From Halomonas sp. 'Soap Lake #6' (GTDB lineage Bacteria; Pseudomonadota; Gammaproteobacteria; Pseudomonadales; Halomonadaceae), in contig NZ_CP020469.1 of the NCBI RefSeq assembly GCF_003031405.1, positions 3,968,001 through 4,032,000 on the forward strand: a stretch of 64,000 nucleotides of DNA. Direction: 5' to 3'. Each line of letters starts with the position of its first letter. Position 1 is the stretch's first letter. This document shows positions 37,650 to 47,228 of the stretch, one piece after another. Both the position numbers and the translations under genes were made by a program. The notes under the pieces are model-generated. The model worked only from the letters and a program-made list of their open reading frames with translations. It was not told the origin of the DNA and did not search any database.

Positions 37650-38912
37650 TCAGCCGCTCTTGTTAGCAACCTCACGGCTAAAAATGAACTCAAAATCTTT
37701 GGTTTCAAAGATAGCCGACACCACAACACCCAGCACTAACGCCCAGAACGTGGCACCTATCCCAAGAATCTGAATTCCCGAAGCGGCGATCAGGAAGGCA
37801 AACAGCGCGCCTATTTCATGCTTTTTACCGGCAAAGGCGATGGACATTGACGAGGTAATAACGCGCATCAATGCCAGCCCGGCGATAATGGCAATAAAGT
37901 AGCGCGGCGTGGCCTCCAGCAGGCTGACTACATAACCGTAGAAAGGCGCGGCAACGACAAAGATCGCCCCGGCAATCACCGCCGCTACCCAACGCTTATC
38001 GTGAGTGCCCGCTTCAGGTGAGGCGCAGATCCCCGTCATGGGCGCGGCAATACAGGTACTGTGCAGATTGAAAAAAGACGAGACCATGGTACCTAGGCCA
38101 CCTACCGCAGTAATCGCATTAGCGGGCACTTCTTTGTACCCCATCCCCTTCACTAAGCCGACACCCGCAGGCGTTTCCATTCCCACCAGGATGATGGCAA
38201 GCGGTAAACCGTAGGTTAAGAAAGCGCCTAACGTAAACTCTGGGACAATAAACTCAGGGAAACGGATGGTTGCCGAAATACCTGACAGATCAACACCGGT
38301 CGCGGTCAGATAAAGTATTCCTGCCAGCATCGCGACAACCAGGGGTGGGATCTTACGAAAAAGGCGTGCGGAAATGAAGAAAGCCAGAATCATAATAGAA
38401 GCTGGCACAATAGCGCTCTCCAGCGGGCGTACCATGTTGAGGCCAAAACTAAGCAACATCCCCCCCACCATGCCCATAACAATCGGCATAGGGATTAGCC
38501 GCATCACGATACCCATCACACCAGTGAGACCCGCAATCAGCGTGATGGCACCCGCAATCAGGCTAGCGCCTAAGGCAGCCTCCAGGCCTATCACAGGAAT
38601 AACTGCCGCAAACATCAGTGCTCCGGGGATGGAGTTTGCCATCGGCAGCGGCAACCGATAATAGGCTGGCATAAATAACCCAAATAGGCCGTTGATCATC
38701 AGGTAGCTGATCACCCAAATCATAATAAAGGAAGAGTCGAGGCCCGCAGCCGTACCTGCACTAATATGAACAACCCCAACGCTGAGGCCTAAAACGCCAG
38801 CGACCAAACCGGTACTGGCGTTGTCGACATTGAGGTCACGCAGGAAATCGCGGGGCGCATGCCTTAGGCTGACGCCTTTCTCAATATGTTTCACGGTTTT
38901 CTCCAGGGGCAT
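37650..38912 (-). CDS. BenE-family aromatic acid/H+ symporter (copy 2)
   Basis: A 420-residue membrane protein with about 12 helices, last gene of the catB-benD operon (68 nt after benD). HISAGTAAGLDSSFIMIWVIS at the N-terminus (split: HISAGTAAG, DSSFIMIWVIS) and SSFFNLHSTCIAAPMTGIC in the middle place it in the BenE/YdcO family but clearly apart from copy 1, with little visible identity. It may favour a different acid or operate at a different concentration range. It ends just before a strong terminator. Confidence 0.88.
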   Translation of the reverse strand: MPLEKTVKHIEKGVSLRHAPRDFLRDLNVDNASTGLVAGVLGLSVGVVHISAGTAAGLDSSFIMIWVISYLMINGLFGLFMPAYYRLPLPMANSIPGALMFAAVIPVIGLEAALGASLIAGAITLIAGLTGVMGIVMRLIPMPIVMGMVGGMLLSFGLNMVRPLESAIVPASIMILAFFISARLFRKIPPLVVAMLAGILYLTATGVDLSGISATIRFPEFIVPEFTLGAFLTYGLPLAIILVGMETPAGVGLVKGMGYKEVPANAITAVGGLGTMVSSFFNLHSTCIAAPMTGICASPEAGTHDKRWVAAVIAGAIFVVAAPFYGYVVSLLEATPRYFIAIIAGLALMRVITSSMSIAFAGKKHEIGALFAFLIAASGIQILGIGATFWALVLGVVVSAIFETKDFEFIFSREVANKSG

Positions 38913-38980
38913 TATTGTGATTAGAGTTATAAGCCAATGTTTTAATTGTCATTATCGGTATCTATCTCACAGGCTAACGG

Positions 38981-39787
38981 TCAGCTGTAGCCAAGGTCAC
39001 CGCCCGCGACGGGCAATACACTTCCGGTGATATAGCTAGCCTCATCGGAAGCAAGGAACAAAATAGGGGCGACCATTTCGTCCAGCGTTCCATAGCGGTT
39101 CATCAGGCAGCTCTGCTTGGTCTGATCGATATGCGCCTGAAACCACGCCTGCTCTTTTTCGTTACTAGGCGTCGGTGTGCCTCGCGAAATTCGCCGTGGC
39201 GGTGCTTCGGTGCCCCCAGGGGCCGTGGCCACTACACGGATACCATACTCGGCAACCTCAAACGCCAACGACGCAGTTAACGCATTGATACCGCCCTTCG
39301 CTGCCGAGTAGGGGATGCGGTGAATACCCCGCGTCGCCGCTGAAGATACATTGACGATCACACCACTGCCCTGCGCTACCATGGATGGCAGCGCCGCACG
39401 GCAGCACCACAGCGTGGGCATCAGCGAGCGGTTAATCTCTGCGCTAATTTGTGTCTCGGTAAACTCGGTAAATGGCTTGAAGTTAATCGCGCCGCCGACG
39501 TTGTTAATCAGAATATCGATCCGGCCAAAGGTATCCTGAGTAGCTTGCATCACCTGCTCAGCACCAGCCCAGGTTTCCAGATCGGCTTGAACTGCGATGA
39601 CTTCAACCCCCTGCTGGCTGATTCCCGCCACAACTTCATGGATGAAATCAGCACGATCTACCAGGACTAAGCGCGCGCCTTCCGCAGCAGCGCGCTCAGC
39701 AACCCGCTGCCCAATCCCTTGGGCAGCACCAGTGACCACCATTACCCGGTCTTGAAAACGCAGGCTGCTAACGGCTGAGTAACTCAT
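38981..39787 (-). CDS. benD: Benzoate diol dehydrogenase (1,6-dihydroxycyclohexa-2,4-diene-1-carboxylate dehydrogenase)
   Basis: A 268-residue short-chain dehydrogenase. It has the NAD loop VTGAAQGIGQ (18-27), NNVGGA (95-100), and the catalytic Ser148/149, Tyr160 and Lys164 (IPYSAAKGG). It oxidises and decarboxylates benzoate cis-diol to catechol. It overlaps benC by 4 nt, indicating coupled translation. Confidence 0.95.
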   Translation of the reverse strand: MSYSAVSSLRFQDRVMVVTGAAQGIGQRVAERAAAEGARLVLVDRADFIHEVVAGISQQGVEVIAVQADLETWAGAEQVMQATQDTFGRIDILINNVGGAINFKPFTEFTETQISAEINRSLMPTLWCCRAALPSMVAQGSGVIVNVSSAATRGIHRIPYSAAKGGINALTASLAFEVAEYGIRVVATAPGGTEAPPRRISRGTPTPSNEKEQAWFQAHIDQTKQSCLMNRYGTLDEMVAPILFLASDEASYITGSVLPVAGGDLGYS

Positions 39788-40809
39788 GCGGCTTCTCCCA
39801 CTTGGTTAGGGGTGAACTTCTCATAGTGGAAACTCTGCGGTTTGATCCCTTCAGCGTCGAAGTACTTCAGCACGGCATCTACCATCGGAGGCGGGCCACA
39901 CAGGTAAACGTCCACATCACCGTCATGCATTACGTCAGCGTTCATATGGTGTGTTACATAACCCTTGCGCGGATGTTCGCTGGCTTCGTCGACTACCACT
40001 GTGGCGTAGGTGAAGCTAGGGAGCTTTTCGGTGAAAGCATCTAAAGCGTCCGTTTTGACCAGATGATCATCTTTATTGACGCCGTAAATCATATGAACCG
40101 GCGCGTCACAGCCCTTCTCCACCATTTGTTCCAACATGGAGAGGAAGGGAGCCAGCCCCGTGCCACCAGCCAGCATAAGTACCGGGCGGGTCACTTCACG
40201 TAGGTAGAAGCTGCCAAGCGGACCGGTTAGTGTGAGTCTATCGCCCAACGCCGCCCGCTCGGTCAGGTAGCTACTCATTACCCCATTGGGGATGTTGCGG
40301 ATCAAAAAGGTGGCGCGCTTGTCGCCCGGCTGTGAGCTGAAGGAGTAAGAGCGATGCGCCTTGGTACCGGGTACATCAATATGGATATACTGCCCCGGCA
40401 AGAAGGCAAGGCTGCCCTCATCATCCAAATCAACCACCAGCTCAATACTATCCTCGGAGAGCTGCTCAACCGCCGCCACCGTGCCCTCAATCTTGCCCAC
40501 CTGTGTTTTGCACAGCGTAGATGCCACTGGCACTTGGATCACGCAGTCCGAAGAAGGCACCATTTGGCACGTGAGCACTTGGCCTTCAGCGGCTTCCTCA
40601 TCAGAAAGCGCATCCTCCAGGTACTCGTCACCCATGTCGAATTCGCCCTGTTCGCAGTGGCCTTTGCAAGTGCCACATACGCCGTCAGAACAGTCCATCG
40701 GTAGATTAACTTTTTGCCGGTAAGCGGCGTCGAGAACGGTTTCTCCCTCTTTACAGCCGATGAAACGGGTCACGCCGTCCTCAAAGTTGAGGGCAATGGT
40801 ATAGCTCAT
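39784..40809 (-). CDS. benC: Benzoate 1,2-dioxygenase reductase component
   Basis: A 341-residue electron-transfer protein. The N-terminal plant-type [2Fe-2S] domain uses Cys40, Cys45, Cys48 and Cys81 (DCSDGVCGTCKG, then LTCQM). An FAD domain (RSYSFSSQPGD, about 164-174) and an NADH domain (MLAGGTGLAPFLSML) follow. It passes electrons from NADH to the BenAB oxygenase. It lies 24 nt after benB in the same operon. Confidence 0.95.
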   Translation of the reverse strand: MSYTIALNFEDGVTRFIGCKEGETVLDAAYRQKVNLPMDCSDGVCGTCKGHCEQGEFDMGDEYLEDALSDEEAAEGQVLTCQMVPSSDCVIQVPVASTLCKTQVGKIEGTVAAVEQLSEDSIELVVDLDDEGSLAFLPGQYIHIDVPGTKAHRSYSFSSQPGDKRATFLIRNIPNGVMSSYLTERAALGDRLTLTGPLGSFYLREVTRPVLMLAGGTGLAPFLSMLEQMVEKGCDAPVHMIYGVNKDDHLVKTDALDAFTEKLPSFTYATVVVDEASEHPRKGYVTHHMNADVMHDGDVDVYLCGPPPMVDAVLKYFDAEGIKPQSFHYEKFTPNQVGEAA

Positions 40810-40833
40810 GGTTCACTCTCCTCTCCCACCAAG

Positions 40834-41322
40834 TCAGACGTGGTACACATCAATGACCTGATGGATATAGTCGTTATTTAACTGCACGACTTTTCTTGTG
40901 ATCAGCGGGGTCTCACCCGACACATCCAGGGTGTAGAAGCACGTGCCGAAGAAGCTGTCGGTTTTCTTATAGCGGTGGTTAAGCGTGTGCCAATTAAACC
41001 GCAGCTCCACCGTGGCACCCTCTTGGGACAGAATCTCAAGGTTGCTCACCTGATGGGTGGTGCGCGGCTCTGGTGTGCTCGCCCCGCTACGCTCGGTCTT
41101 GATCCGGTAAACCCGGTCTTCCAACCCTTCGCGGTTGGGGTAGTAAATCAGCGAAATTTCGCTGTGCGGGTCCTGGGTAAGCTGGTCATCGTCATCCCAG
41201 GCGGGCATCCAAAACTCGGCATCTTTGCGGTAGCACTCAAGCCATTCATCCCACTGGCGGTCGTCCAGCAAGCGAGCTTCGCGGTACAGGAAGGCTTGGA
41301 TATCGTGATAGCTAATGCTCAT
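40834..41322 (-). CDS. benB: Benzoate 1,2-dioxygenase small subunit
   Basis: A 162-residue beta subunit with the NTF2-like fold of ring-hydroxylating dioxygenases (FLYREARLLDDRQWDEWL at the N-terminus, DVYHV at the C-terminus). It is structural and forms an alpha3beta3 oxygenase with BenA. It starts 33 nt after benA. The last 21 codons also survive in the remnant at 35967. Confidence 0.95.
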   Translation of the reverse strand: MSISYHDIQAFLYREARLLDDRQWDEWLECYRKDAEFWMPAWDDDDQLTQDPHSEISLIYYPNREGLEDRVYRIKTERSGASTPEPRTTHQVSNLEILSQEGATVELRFNWHTLNHRYKKTDSFFGTCFYTLDVSGETPLITRKVVQLNNDYIHQVIDVYHV

Positions 41323-41355
41323 GTCACTTCTCTCCTCTTATCAGGTGCTGGACAC

Positions 41356-42723
41356 TTAGGCAGATGCGGTGGCGATAAACTGGCTACGCTCTTTGTCGAT
41401 GGCACGCAGCATTTCATCGATCCAGTGCTTGTGGTGCAGCACATAGAGGCCTTCGTCTTCCGGTGAGGCGCCGCTGAGCAGAGGCTTCATGTCGATGGCT
41501 TGGGCATTTTCATCGGCGCCTTCCACCCACTGCTTGGCCCCGCGGGAGAGGTCGTTCCATTCCGCCAGGCCGCCGTTGTAGCCTTCTTGGCAGGCGCGGA
41601 ACTCTTCGAGATCATCGGGAGTGCCCATGCCAGAGACATTGAAGAAGTCTTCGTATTGGCGGATGCGCACCGCGCGATCCTCGGCGGCTTCGCCTTTGGG
41701 TGCGAAGCAGTAGATGGTCACTTCGGTTTTGTTAACATCGATGGGGCGCAGCACGCGGATTTGCGTGGAGAACTGATCCATCAGGTAGACGTTGGGGTAG
41801 AGGCAGAGATTACGCGTCTGGTTGACGATAGAGTCGGCGCGGGCTTCGCCCAACTGCTCCTGGATCCACTCTTTGTGCTGATAGACCGGGCGTACTTCTG
41901 GGTTGAGCAGCCGCGTCCACAGCATCATATGGCCATTTTCGTAGGAGTAAAAACCGCCTTTGCTCTTCGACCAGCCGTCGGCATCCACCGCTTTGGTACC
42001 GCCAGCATCATAGTTACGGCGTTCCATGGTGGAGGCGTAATTCCAATGCACAGAGCTGACGTGATAACCGTCGGCACCGTTTTCGGCCTGCAGTTTCCAG
42101 TTGCCGGTGTAGGTGTAGGATGACGTACCGCGCAGGATTTCCAGGCCTTCGGGGGCTTGGTCGACGATGTTGTCGATAATCTTGGTGGTTTCACCAAGAT
42201 GCTGTTCAAGCGGTTTAACGTCGTCGCTCAGGCTGCCGAACAGGAAGCCTTTGTAGTTTTCAAAACGCGGCAGGCGCTTAAGGTTGTGGGAGCCATCCTG
42301 TTTGAAGCTATCCGGATAGGCGCCGTTCTTCTCATTTTTGGCTTTGAGCAGTTGGCCGTCGTTTTTGAATGTCCAGCCGTGGAACGGGCAGGTGAAGGTG
42401 CCCTTGTTGCCACGCTTACGGCGACATAATGTGGCGCCACGGTGGGCACAGGCATTAATCAGGCCGTGCAACTCACCCTGCTTATCGCGGGTGATGATCA
42501 CTGGCTGGCGTCCCATGGTGACGGTCATGTAGTCACCCGGCTCGGCGATTTGGCTCTCGTGGGCCAGGAACAGCCAGTTGCCTTCGAAAATATGTTTTAG
42601 CTCAAGTTCGAAGAAGGCGGGGTCGGTAAACATGCTGCGGTGGCAGCGGAAGGTGCCTTTATCGGGGTCGTCTTGCACAGCACCGCGCACGCGGGCTTCG
42701 AGCTGATCAAGCTGTGTGGTCAT
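41356..42723 (-). CDS. benA: Benzoate 1,2-dioxygenase large subunit
   Basis: A 455-residue Rieske non-haem iron oxygenase. The Rieske cluster is bound by Cys92, His94, Cys112 and His115 ([17 protein letters not shown]). Catalytic iron is held in the [14 protein letters not shown] region and a downstream Asp. It converts benzoate, O2 and NADH to the cis-1,2-diol. It follows catA2 by 75 nt, a gap containing a small GAGCC/GGCTC hairpin (42761-42778). Confidence 0.95.
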   Translation of the reverse strand: MTTQLDQLEARVRGAVQDDPDKGTFRCHRSMFTDPAFFELELKHIFEGNWLFLAHESQIAEPGDYMTVTMGRQPVIITRDKQGELHGLINACAHRGATLCRRKRGNKGTFTCPFHGWTFKNDGQLLKAKNEKNGAYPDSFKQDGSHNLKRLPRFENYKGFLFGSLSDDVKPLEQHLGETTKIIDNIVDQAPEGLEILRGTSSYTYTGNWKLQAENGADGYHVSSVHWNYASTMERRNYDAGGTKAVDADGWSKSKGGFYSYENGHMMLWTRLLNPEVRPVYQHKEWIQEQLGEARADSIVNQTRNLCLYPNVYLMDQFSTQIRVLRPIDVNKTEVTIYCFAPKGEAAEDRAVRIRQYEDFFNVSGMGTPDDLEEFRACQEGYNGGLAEWNDLSRGAKQWVEGADENAQAIDMKPLLSGASPEDEGLYVLHHKHWIDEMLRAIDKERSQFIATASA

Positions 42724-42798
42724 GATCTCTCTCCTCGTATTTATTATGTCTCGCTAAGGCGAGCCCAGGGGAAGGCTCACCTTGATCAAGGTCGGGTC

Positions 42799-43773
42799 TT
42801 AAACCTTGGCGGTACCCGCGAGCTGGCTGGCAAGATCCTGCTCGTTCTCTTTGGCCCGCGGGCGGGCATGACGCACCTGCAACTCGGGGGCGGCGGTTTG
42901 GGCCAATTCCACATCGAACACCACATGAGCGAACGGGCCATCCAGCTCGCGCTTGGCAATCTCAGCGGGGTCTTCTATCCGCTCGGCAGGCACCACCAGC
43001 TCTTCCCGGGTGGCAAAGGCGAAATCATCAAAGGTGTAGGGATCACCCGCCAGATTGATCTGAGTAGTCAGGTGCTGATGGCCCGGCGCGGAGACGAAGT
43101 AGTGAATATGCGCAGGACGCTCGCCGTGACGACCCAGGGACTTGAGCACCACATCGGTGGGGGCGCCTTCGGGCACGCCGTAGCCGGAGGGGATAATGCT
43201 CCGCGCGGTGTAGCGGCCTTCGCTGTCCGCATAGATCGTGCGGCGCATGTTGTACTCATCCTGAGAGGGGTCAAAGAAGGAGTAACCGCCCTTGGAGTTG
43301 CAGTGCCATATCTCGACCTTGGCGCCAGGGATAGGAGTGCCGTTTACGTCACGCACCTGCCCAGTCAGCCACATCACCTCAGCATCGGCGTCACTGCCAT
43401 CATCCATGCGCGCAAAGCCTTCAGCTTCCGGGGCGCCGGCCACGTAAAGCGGGCCTTCGATAGTGCGCGGGGTGCCGCCGGTGCGCTTGGCTTCGGCGTC
43501 GATGGCGTCTTGACGCATATCGAGAAAGTGATCAAAGCCGAGACCAGGCGAGAGCAAGCCAAACTGGGTCTGGCTACCCAGGGCATTAAGTAAGTTGACG
43601 CCCGCCCAGTACTCTTCCTCGGTGACATCGAAGTCGTCGATCAGTTTGAACAGATCACCGACCAGGCGATGGACGATCTGCTTGGCGCGGTCATTGCCAC
43701 CTGTCTGGCCAAAGCCAGCCACGGTTTTAATGAAGTCTTGCACTTCGGGGGTATCAAATATCTTCACAGTCAT
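42799..43773 (-). CDS. catA: Catechol 1,2-dioxygenase, copy 2 (operon copy)
   Basis: A 324-residue intradiol dioxygenase, near-identical to copy 1, with the same iron ligands Tyr164, Tyr198, His222 and His224. The start at 43773 (MTVKIFDTPEV) aligns with copy 1; the frame extends 16 codons further upstream without matching it. It sits between catC and benA, so catechol made by BenABCD is cleaved by the product of the same mRNA. Differences from copy 1 are mostly silent or conservative. Confidence 0.95.
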   Translation of the reverse strand: MTVKIFDTPEVQDFIKTVAGFGQTGGNDRAKQIVHRLVGDLFKLIDDFDVTEEEYWAGVNLLNALGSQTQFGLLSPGLGFDHFLDMRQDAIDAEAKRTGGTPRTIEGPLYVAGAPEAEGFARMDDGSDADAEVMWLTGQVRDVNGTPIPGAKVEIWHCNSKGGYSFFDPSQDEYNMRRTIYADSEGRYTARSIIPSGYGVPEGAPTDVVLKSLGRHGERPAHIHYFVSAPGHQHLTTQINLAGDPYTFDDFAFATREELVVPAERIEDPAEIAKRELDGPFAHVVFDVELAQTAAPELQVRHARPRAKENEQDLASQLAGTAKV

Positions 43774-43834
43774 GGTGAAACCTCTATTTTTATAGGCTGT
43801 TGTTTTATAAAAAACTGGCATGTTCTATAAGCAA

Positions 43835-44125
43835 TTAAGTGTCGTCGTCACGAACAGAAGAAGGATGACGACAGAGTGGCTTGACACTGATGTCCATATA
43901 AGGGAACAGCGGCAAATTGCTGACCAACTCTTGCAGCTCAGCGTTATCTTTAACGTCAAAAATACTGACGTTCGAGTAGCTGCCCGCCACCCGCCACAAG
44001 TGGCGCCATTTGCCCTGGCGCTGTAGATCTTGTGAGTACGCCTTTTCAGTCGCCTTAATCTTGGCCGCTTGCTCTGTAGGCATATCGGGCGGCAACTTAA
44101 CGGTCATCTCCACTTGAAACAGCAT
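43835..44125 (-). CDS. catC: Muconolactone isomerase
   Basis: A 96-residue protein, the usual size of CatC, converting muconolactone to beta-ketoadipate enol-lactone. The start MLFQVEMTVKLPPDM at 44125 has a GAGGAGA ribosome site; the ATG at 44158 adds eleven unlikely residues. WRHLWRVAGSYSNVSIFDV and LPLFPYMDI are characteristic. The order catB-catC-catA is the common catabolic arrangement. Confidence 0.95.
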   Translation of the reverse strand: MLFQVEMTVKLPPDMPTEQAAKIKATEKAYSQDLQRQGKWRHLWRVAGSYSNVSIFDVKDNAELQELVSNLPLFPYMDISVKPLCRHPSSVRDDDT

Positions 44126-44197
44126 ATGTCTCTCCTCTTGGGTCATGGGCGAACGCAAACAGTGGCTGTATTTACTGTGGTTTTTATTTACGCAGCC

Positions 44198-45316
44198 TTA
44201 TTTACGCGAGTAATGAGCCAACTTATCTTCATCTAAAGTGATGCCCAGCCCCGCGCCTTGGGGTAATTCCACCCCAAAATCGGTGTAGTTAAGGGGTTCA
44301 ACCACAATGTCGTCTTTCAACAGCAGAGGGCCGAACATTTCCGTGCCCCAAGCCATTTCCGGTAGCGTCGCCCAGGCATGTAGTGAGGCCGCCGTGCCAA
44401 TGGTGCCCTCTAGCAGTGTGCCGCCATATAGGCCAATCCCAGCCGCTTGGGCGACATGAACCAGTTCCAGCACACCGTGAATACCGCCGGATTTGGCAAT
44501 TTTCAGGGCGAAGGCACCACTAAACCCGCTGCAGATAAGATCTAACCCATCACGGGCATCCTGAACGGCCTCGTCAGCCAGCATTGGAACGTTGAAGCGG
44601 TTAGCCAAGCGAACCAATCCAGCATGTTCACGAGCGGGGATCGGCTGTTCAATTAACTCAATACCAGCATCCTGCAGGGCCTGAATACCGCGCACTGCTG
44701 TGGATTCATCCCACGCCTGATTAACATCAACGCGAACGCTGGCACGCTCACCCAACGCCTCTTTAATCGCCGCCACATGACGAACGTCCTGCTCAAGGGG
44801 GTTAGCGCCAATTTTGAGTTTGAAGTCGCAGTGGCGACGCTGCTCTAAACGCAGCAACGCCTCATCGATATCTTTGGCAGTGTCACCGCTGGCCAGCGTC
44901 CAAAGCACCGGTAAGTGTTGTTGGTGCGCGCCACCGAGAAGGTCAGCGATACTTAATCCCAAACGCTTGCCTTGGGCATCCAACAGCGCGGTTTCTAGCG
45001 CTGATTTGGCGATCATATTGCCGCGAGTGTGGCGGTTAAGCCGGGCACGTAGCTGATGGACATTGTTAGAGGGCTGACCAATCAGCAGCGGTGCAAGGTA
45101 GGTATCGATATTACGTTTAATGCTCTCGGGGCTTTCCGGGCCATAGGCCAAGCCGCCTATCGTGGTGCCTTCACCTAGCCCTTCAATACCGTCGGAGTGG
45201 CGCATGCGTACAATGACCATGGTTTGGTAAGCCATGGTGGTCATGGAAAGTTTGTGAGGGCGGATGGTCGGCAAATCGACCAGCAGCGTCTCAATATGTT
45301 GTATGACGGTTGACAT
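44198..45316 (-). CDS. catB: Muconate cycloisomerase
   Basis: A 372-residue enolase-superfamily enzyme making (+)-muconolactone from cis,cis-muconate. The KLKIGA lysine pair (near residue 165), metal ligands in DVNQAW, ELIEQP and ADEAVQD, and the C-terminal LKIAKSGG lysine are intact. The ATG at 45316 (MSTVIQHIE) is preferred; an ATG at 45337 is in frame. It is the first gene of the operon catB-catC-catA2-benA-benB-benC-benD-benE2, under the 40-bp element 64 nt upstream. Confidence 0.95.
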   Translation of the reverse strand: MSTVIQHIETLLVDLPTIRPHKLSMTTMAYQTMVIVRMRHSDGIEGLGEGTTIGGLAYGPESPESIKRNIDTYLAPLLIGQPSNNVHQLRARLNRHTRGNMIAKSALETALLDAQGKRLGLSIADLLGGAHQQHLPVLWTLASGDTAKDIDEALLRLEQRRHCDFKLKIGANPLEQDVRHVAAIKEALGERASVRVDVNQAWDESTAVRGIQALQDAGIELIEQPIPAREHAGLVRLANRFNVPMLADEAVQDARDGLDLICSGFSGAFALKIAKSGGIHGVLELVHVAQAAGIGLYGGTLLEGTIGTAASLHAWATLPEMAWGTEMFGPLLLKDDIVVEPLNYTDFGVELPQGAGLGITLDEDKLAHYSRK

Positions 45317-45379
45317 GGCAGCTCCGGCGTCTGGCAATCATTTAACTGGGTATCAGTTTGATTGGCGTTAGAAGTCGGA

Positions 45380-45419
45380 ACCAATATTGTTTAGGTGCCT
45401 TGCCATACCGAGGAGGTAT
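45380..45419 (-). promoter_or_regulatory. BenM/CatM-type operator-promoter element of the catB operon
   Basis: Leftward: ATACCT-N5-GTAT (ATAC-N7-GTAT at 45405-45419), 8 nt, then ACCTAAACAATATTGGT. The second block is itself an imperfect palindrome (ACC...GGT). If the first block is near -65 the transcript would start near 45347, about 30 nt before the catB ATG, which is a sensible leader length. Confidence 0.85.
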
Positions 45420-45792
45420 CACTACCGTCTGGGTAGCACCGCAGTTGTAGCGTATATATGTCGTTATTTATTCCCGACTTTATCTATAAAAACCCTTATC
45501 AATATCGCCTTATTAAAAATAATTGAAATTTATCAAAGAGTTAGACAAAGGCTGATATGTGTCATCATGAGTGTGAGAAAATGCCTAAGGCAAAACCATC
45601 TGAGTGTTTTGAACGCGGGGCACCACTATTAGCTACAAAGAGATCGGCATGACCTAAACCCTCTGTCCAACCATTATTTATAGCGATCCCCCGTACTCTC
45701 CACTCCCCCACTGAGTGCAGTCTCTTTTACGACAAAAGAATAAGGCTTAGCTGGAAAACAACGTTATTTCATGACTGGCTTGGTAATGCAGA
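45420..45792. other. Intergenic region between catB and the salicylate hydroxylase gene
   Basis: AT-rich 373-nt stretch. I see no gene with protein character, no tRNA and no convincing terminator for the monooxygenase gene. A rightward 81-codon frame (45387-45632) crosses the operator and is rejected. Confidence 0.4.
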
Positions 45793-47079
45793 CTACGTAA
45801 TTGACGCTAATGCCTCCCTCGCTGCCACTACGTCCCCGTGGAGATCATGGCCCCATAACCATTCAAAGCGGTTTTCCAAATTGTCGATGAGCTTGGCCTC
45901 ATCATTGCCAATACCGTCTCCCGCATACTCGTATACGTCGCCCGCCTCATGGGAAGTGCGCTGCACCTTGCAGGTACGTGCATGGCGCACCTGTTCAAAG
46001 GCGGCCAGTACATCGCTTACGTTGCGGCGATGGCAACTGGCATCCGCTAGCAGAGTGGCGAGCACATAGGCATCTTCAAGTGCCTGACCGGCGCCAGCCC
46101 CCTGGTGGGGTACTAATGCATGAGCGGCGTCGCCGACAATCAATACGCGGCCACGATGGTAGCGGGCCAACTCTGGCAGCTCATGCAGCGCCCAGCGCGT
46201 TGGCTCAGGAATGCATTCAAGAATTGCTTGGCAAGCTGGGCTCCAGCCCTCAAAGACGTCCAGCATCTCCTGCTGGGTGACGGTTTGTACCCACTCTTCA
46301 CCTTCAGGCAGTGCAGGATTAGATGTTGAGCGGTCGGTGATAAAGGCAACCACGTTAACCAATTGCGACTGTTTAACAGGGAAGGTCAGGATGTGTCGGT
46401 CTTTGCCTAGGTACATCTGGGGCACCAGCGCTAGGCGCTTCTCGCTACCTTTCGCCTCTAAAGCGTCCTCTAGCTCATCGGTGGGGATCATGCCACGATA
46501 AGCATAAGTGCCACTCCAAAACGGGTTTATCTCGCCGTACTCCTCTTGGGGCAAGACATGGCGGCGCACTGCGGACTTAATGCCATCAAAGCCGATGACC
46601 ACATCGCCGGTAAAGTGCGTGCCGTCGTCAAAACAGGCTGTGGCGCTATCGGCATCTTGCTTAACCTCGACACAGCGCTTGCCAAAGTGAGCAATACCCT
46701 TTGGTAGGTTGGCGACGATGGCATCCAGAAAATCGGCACGGTGTACTGAAGATTGGCCCACACCCGGGGCTAAACTGGCGGTTAAGTAGCCATCATCACT
46801 GCCTCGCCGCCATTCAAACCACACATCCTCAAAGGGCGCTGGCGAGGAGTCGGCAATACGCTGATAAGCCTCTTCCAACCCCAACAGCTGAATAGCTTTT
46901 ACCGCATTGGGGCCAAAGGAGACCCCAGCGCCAATTTCTGAGAACCGGGGAGCGGCTTCGAAAAGTTGCACATCAAGATCGCTATCCCGGGATAGCGCGA
47001 CGGCAAAGGCCACGCCACCGATACCGCCACCGACAATACCAATTGAGAGACGCTTTTGCTGTGTATGTTTAGCTGGCAT
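45793..47079 (-). CDS. FAD-dependent salicylate 1-monooxygenase-type hydroxylase
   Basis: A 428-residue class A flavoprotein monooxygenase. The N-terminal dinucleotide loop is VGGGIGGVAFAVAL (about 16-29), the DG-type motif is VIGFDGIKSAVR, and the GD motif is VGDAAHALVPHQGAGAGQALEDA (split: VGDAAHALVPH, GAGAGQALEDA). Best relatives are NahG-type salicylate hydroxylases, which decarboxylate and hydroxylate salicylate to catechol. The neighbouring NahR-like LysR gene and catechol pathway support this. 3- or 6-hydroxybenzoate-type hydroxylase activity cannot be excluded. Confidence 0.85.
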   Translation of the reverse strand: MPAKHTQQKRLSIGIVGGGIGGVAFAVALSRDSDLDVQLFEAAPRFSEIGAGVSFGPNAVKAIQLLGLEEAYQRIADSSPAPFEDVWFEWRRGSDDGYLTASLAPGVGQSSVHRADFLDAIVANLPKGIAHFGKRCVEVKQDADSATACFDDGTHFTGDVVIGFDGIKSAVRRHVLPQEEYGEINPFWSGTYAYRGMIPTDELEDALEAKGSEKRLALVPQMYLGKDRHILTFPVKQSQLVNVVAFITDRSTSNPALPEGEEWVQTVTQQEMLDVFEGWSPACQAILECIPEPTRWALHELPELARYHRGRVLIVGDAAHALVPHQGAGAGQALEDAYVLATLLADASCHRRNVSDVLAAFEQVRHARTCKVQRTSHEAGDVYEYAGDGIGNDEAKLIDNLENRFEWLWGHDLHGDVVAAREALASIT

Positions 47080-47228
47080 GTTTCACTCCGCTCAGGGATT
47101 TATCATTATCATGTTGAGCTTCACGCTCTGCCCCTAACGCTATTAGGATGAAACAACGGCCACCACACAGCTCCCTTCATTTGAACTATAAACGGTGCTA
47201 ATAACAATATGAATCAAAGAGTTGAAAA

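Noticed and set aside
45387..45632. Rightward 81-codon frame upstream of catB
   Set aside because: It runs antisense through the operator; codon use is not protein-like.
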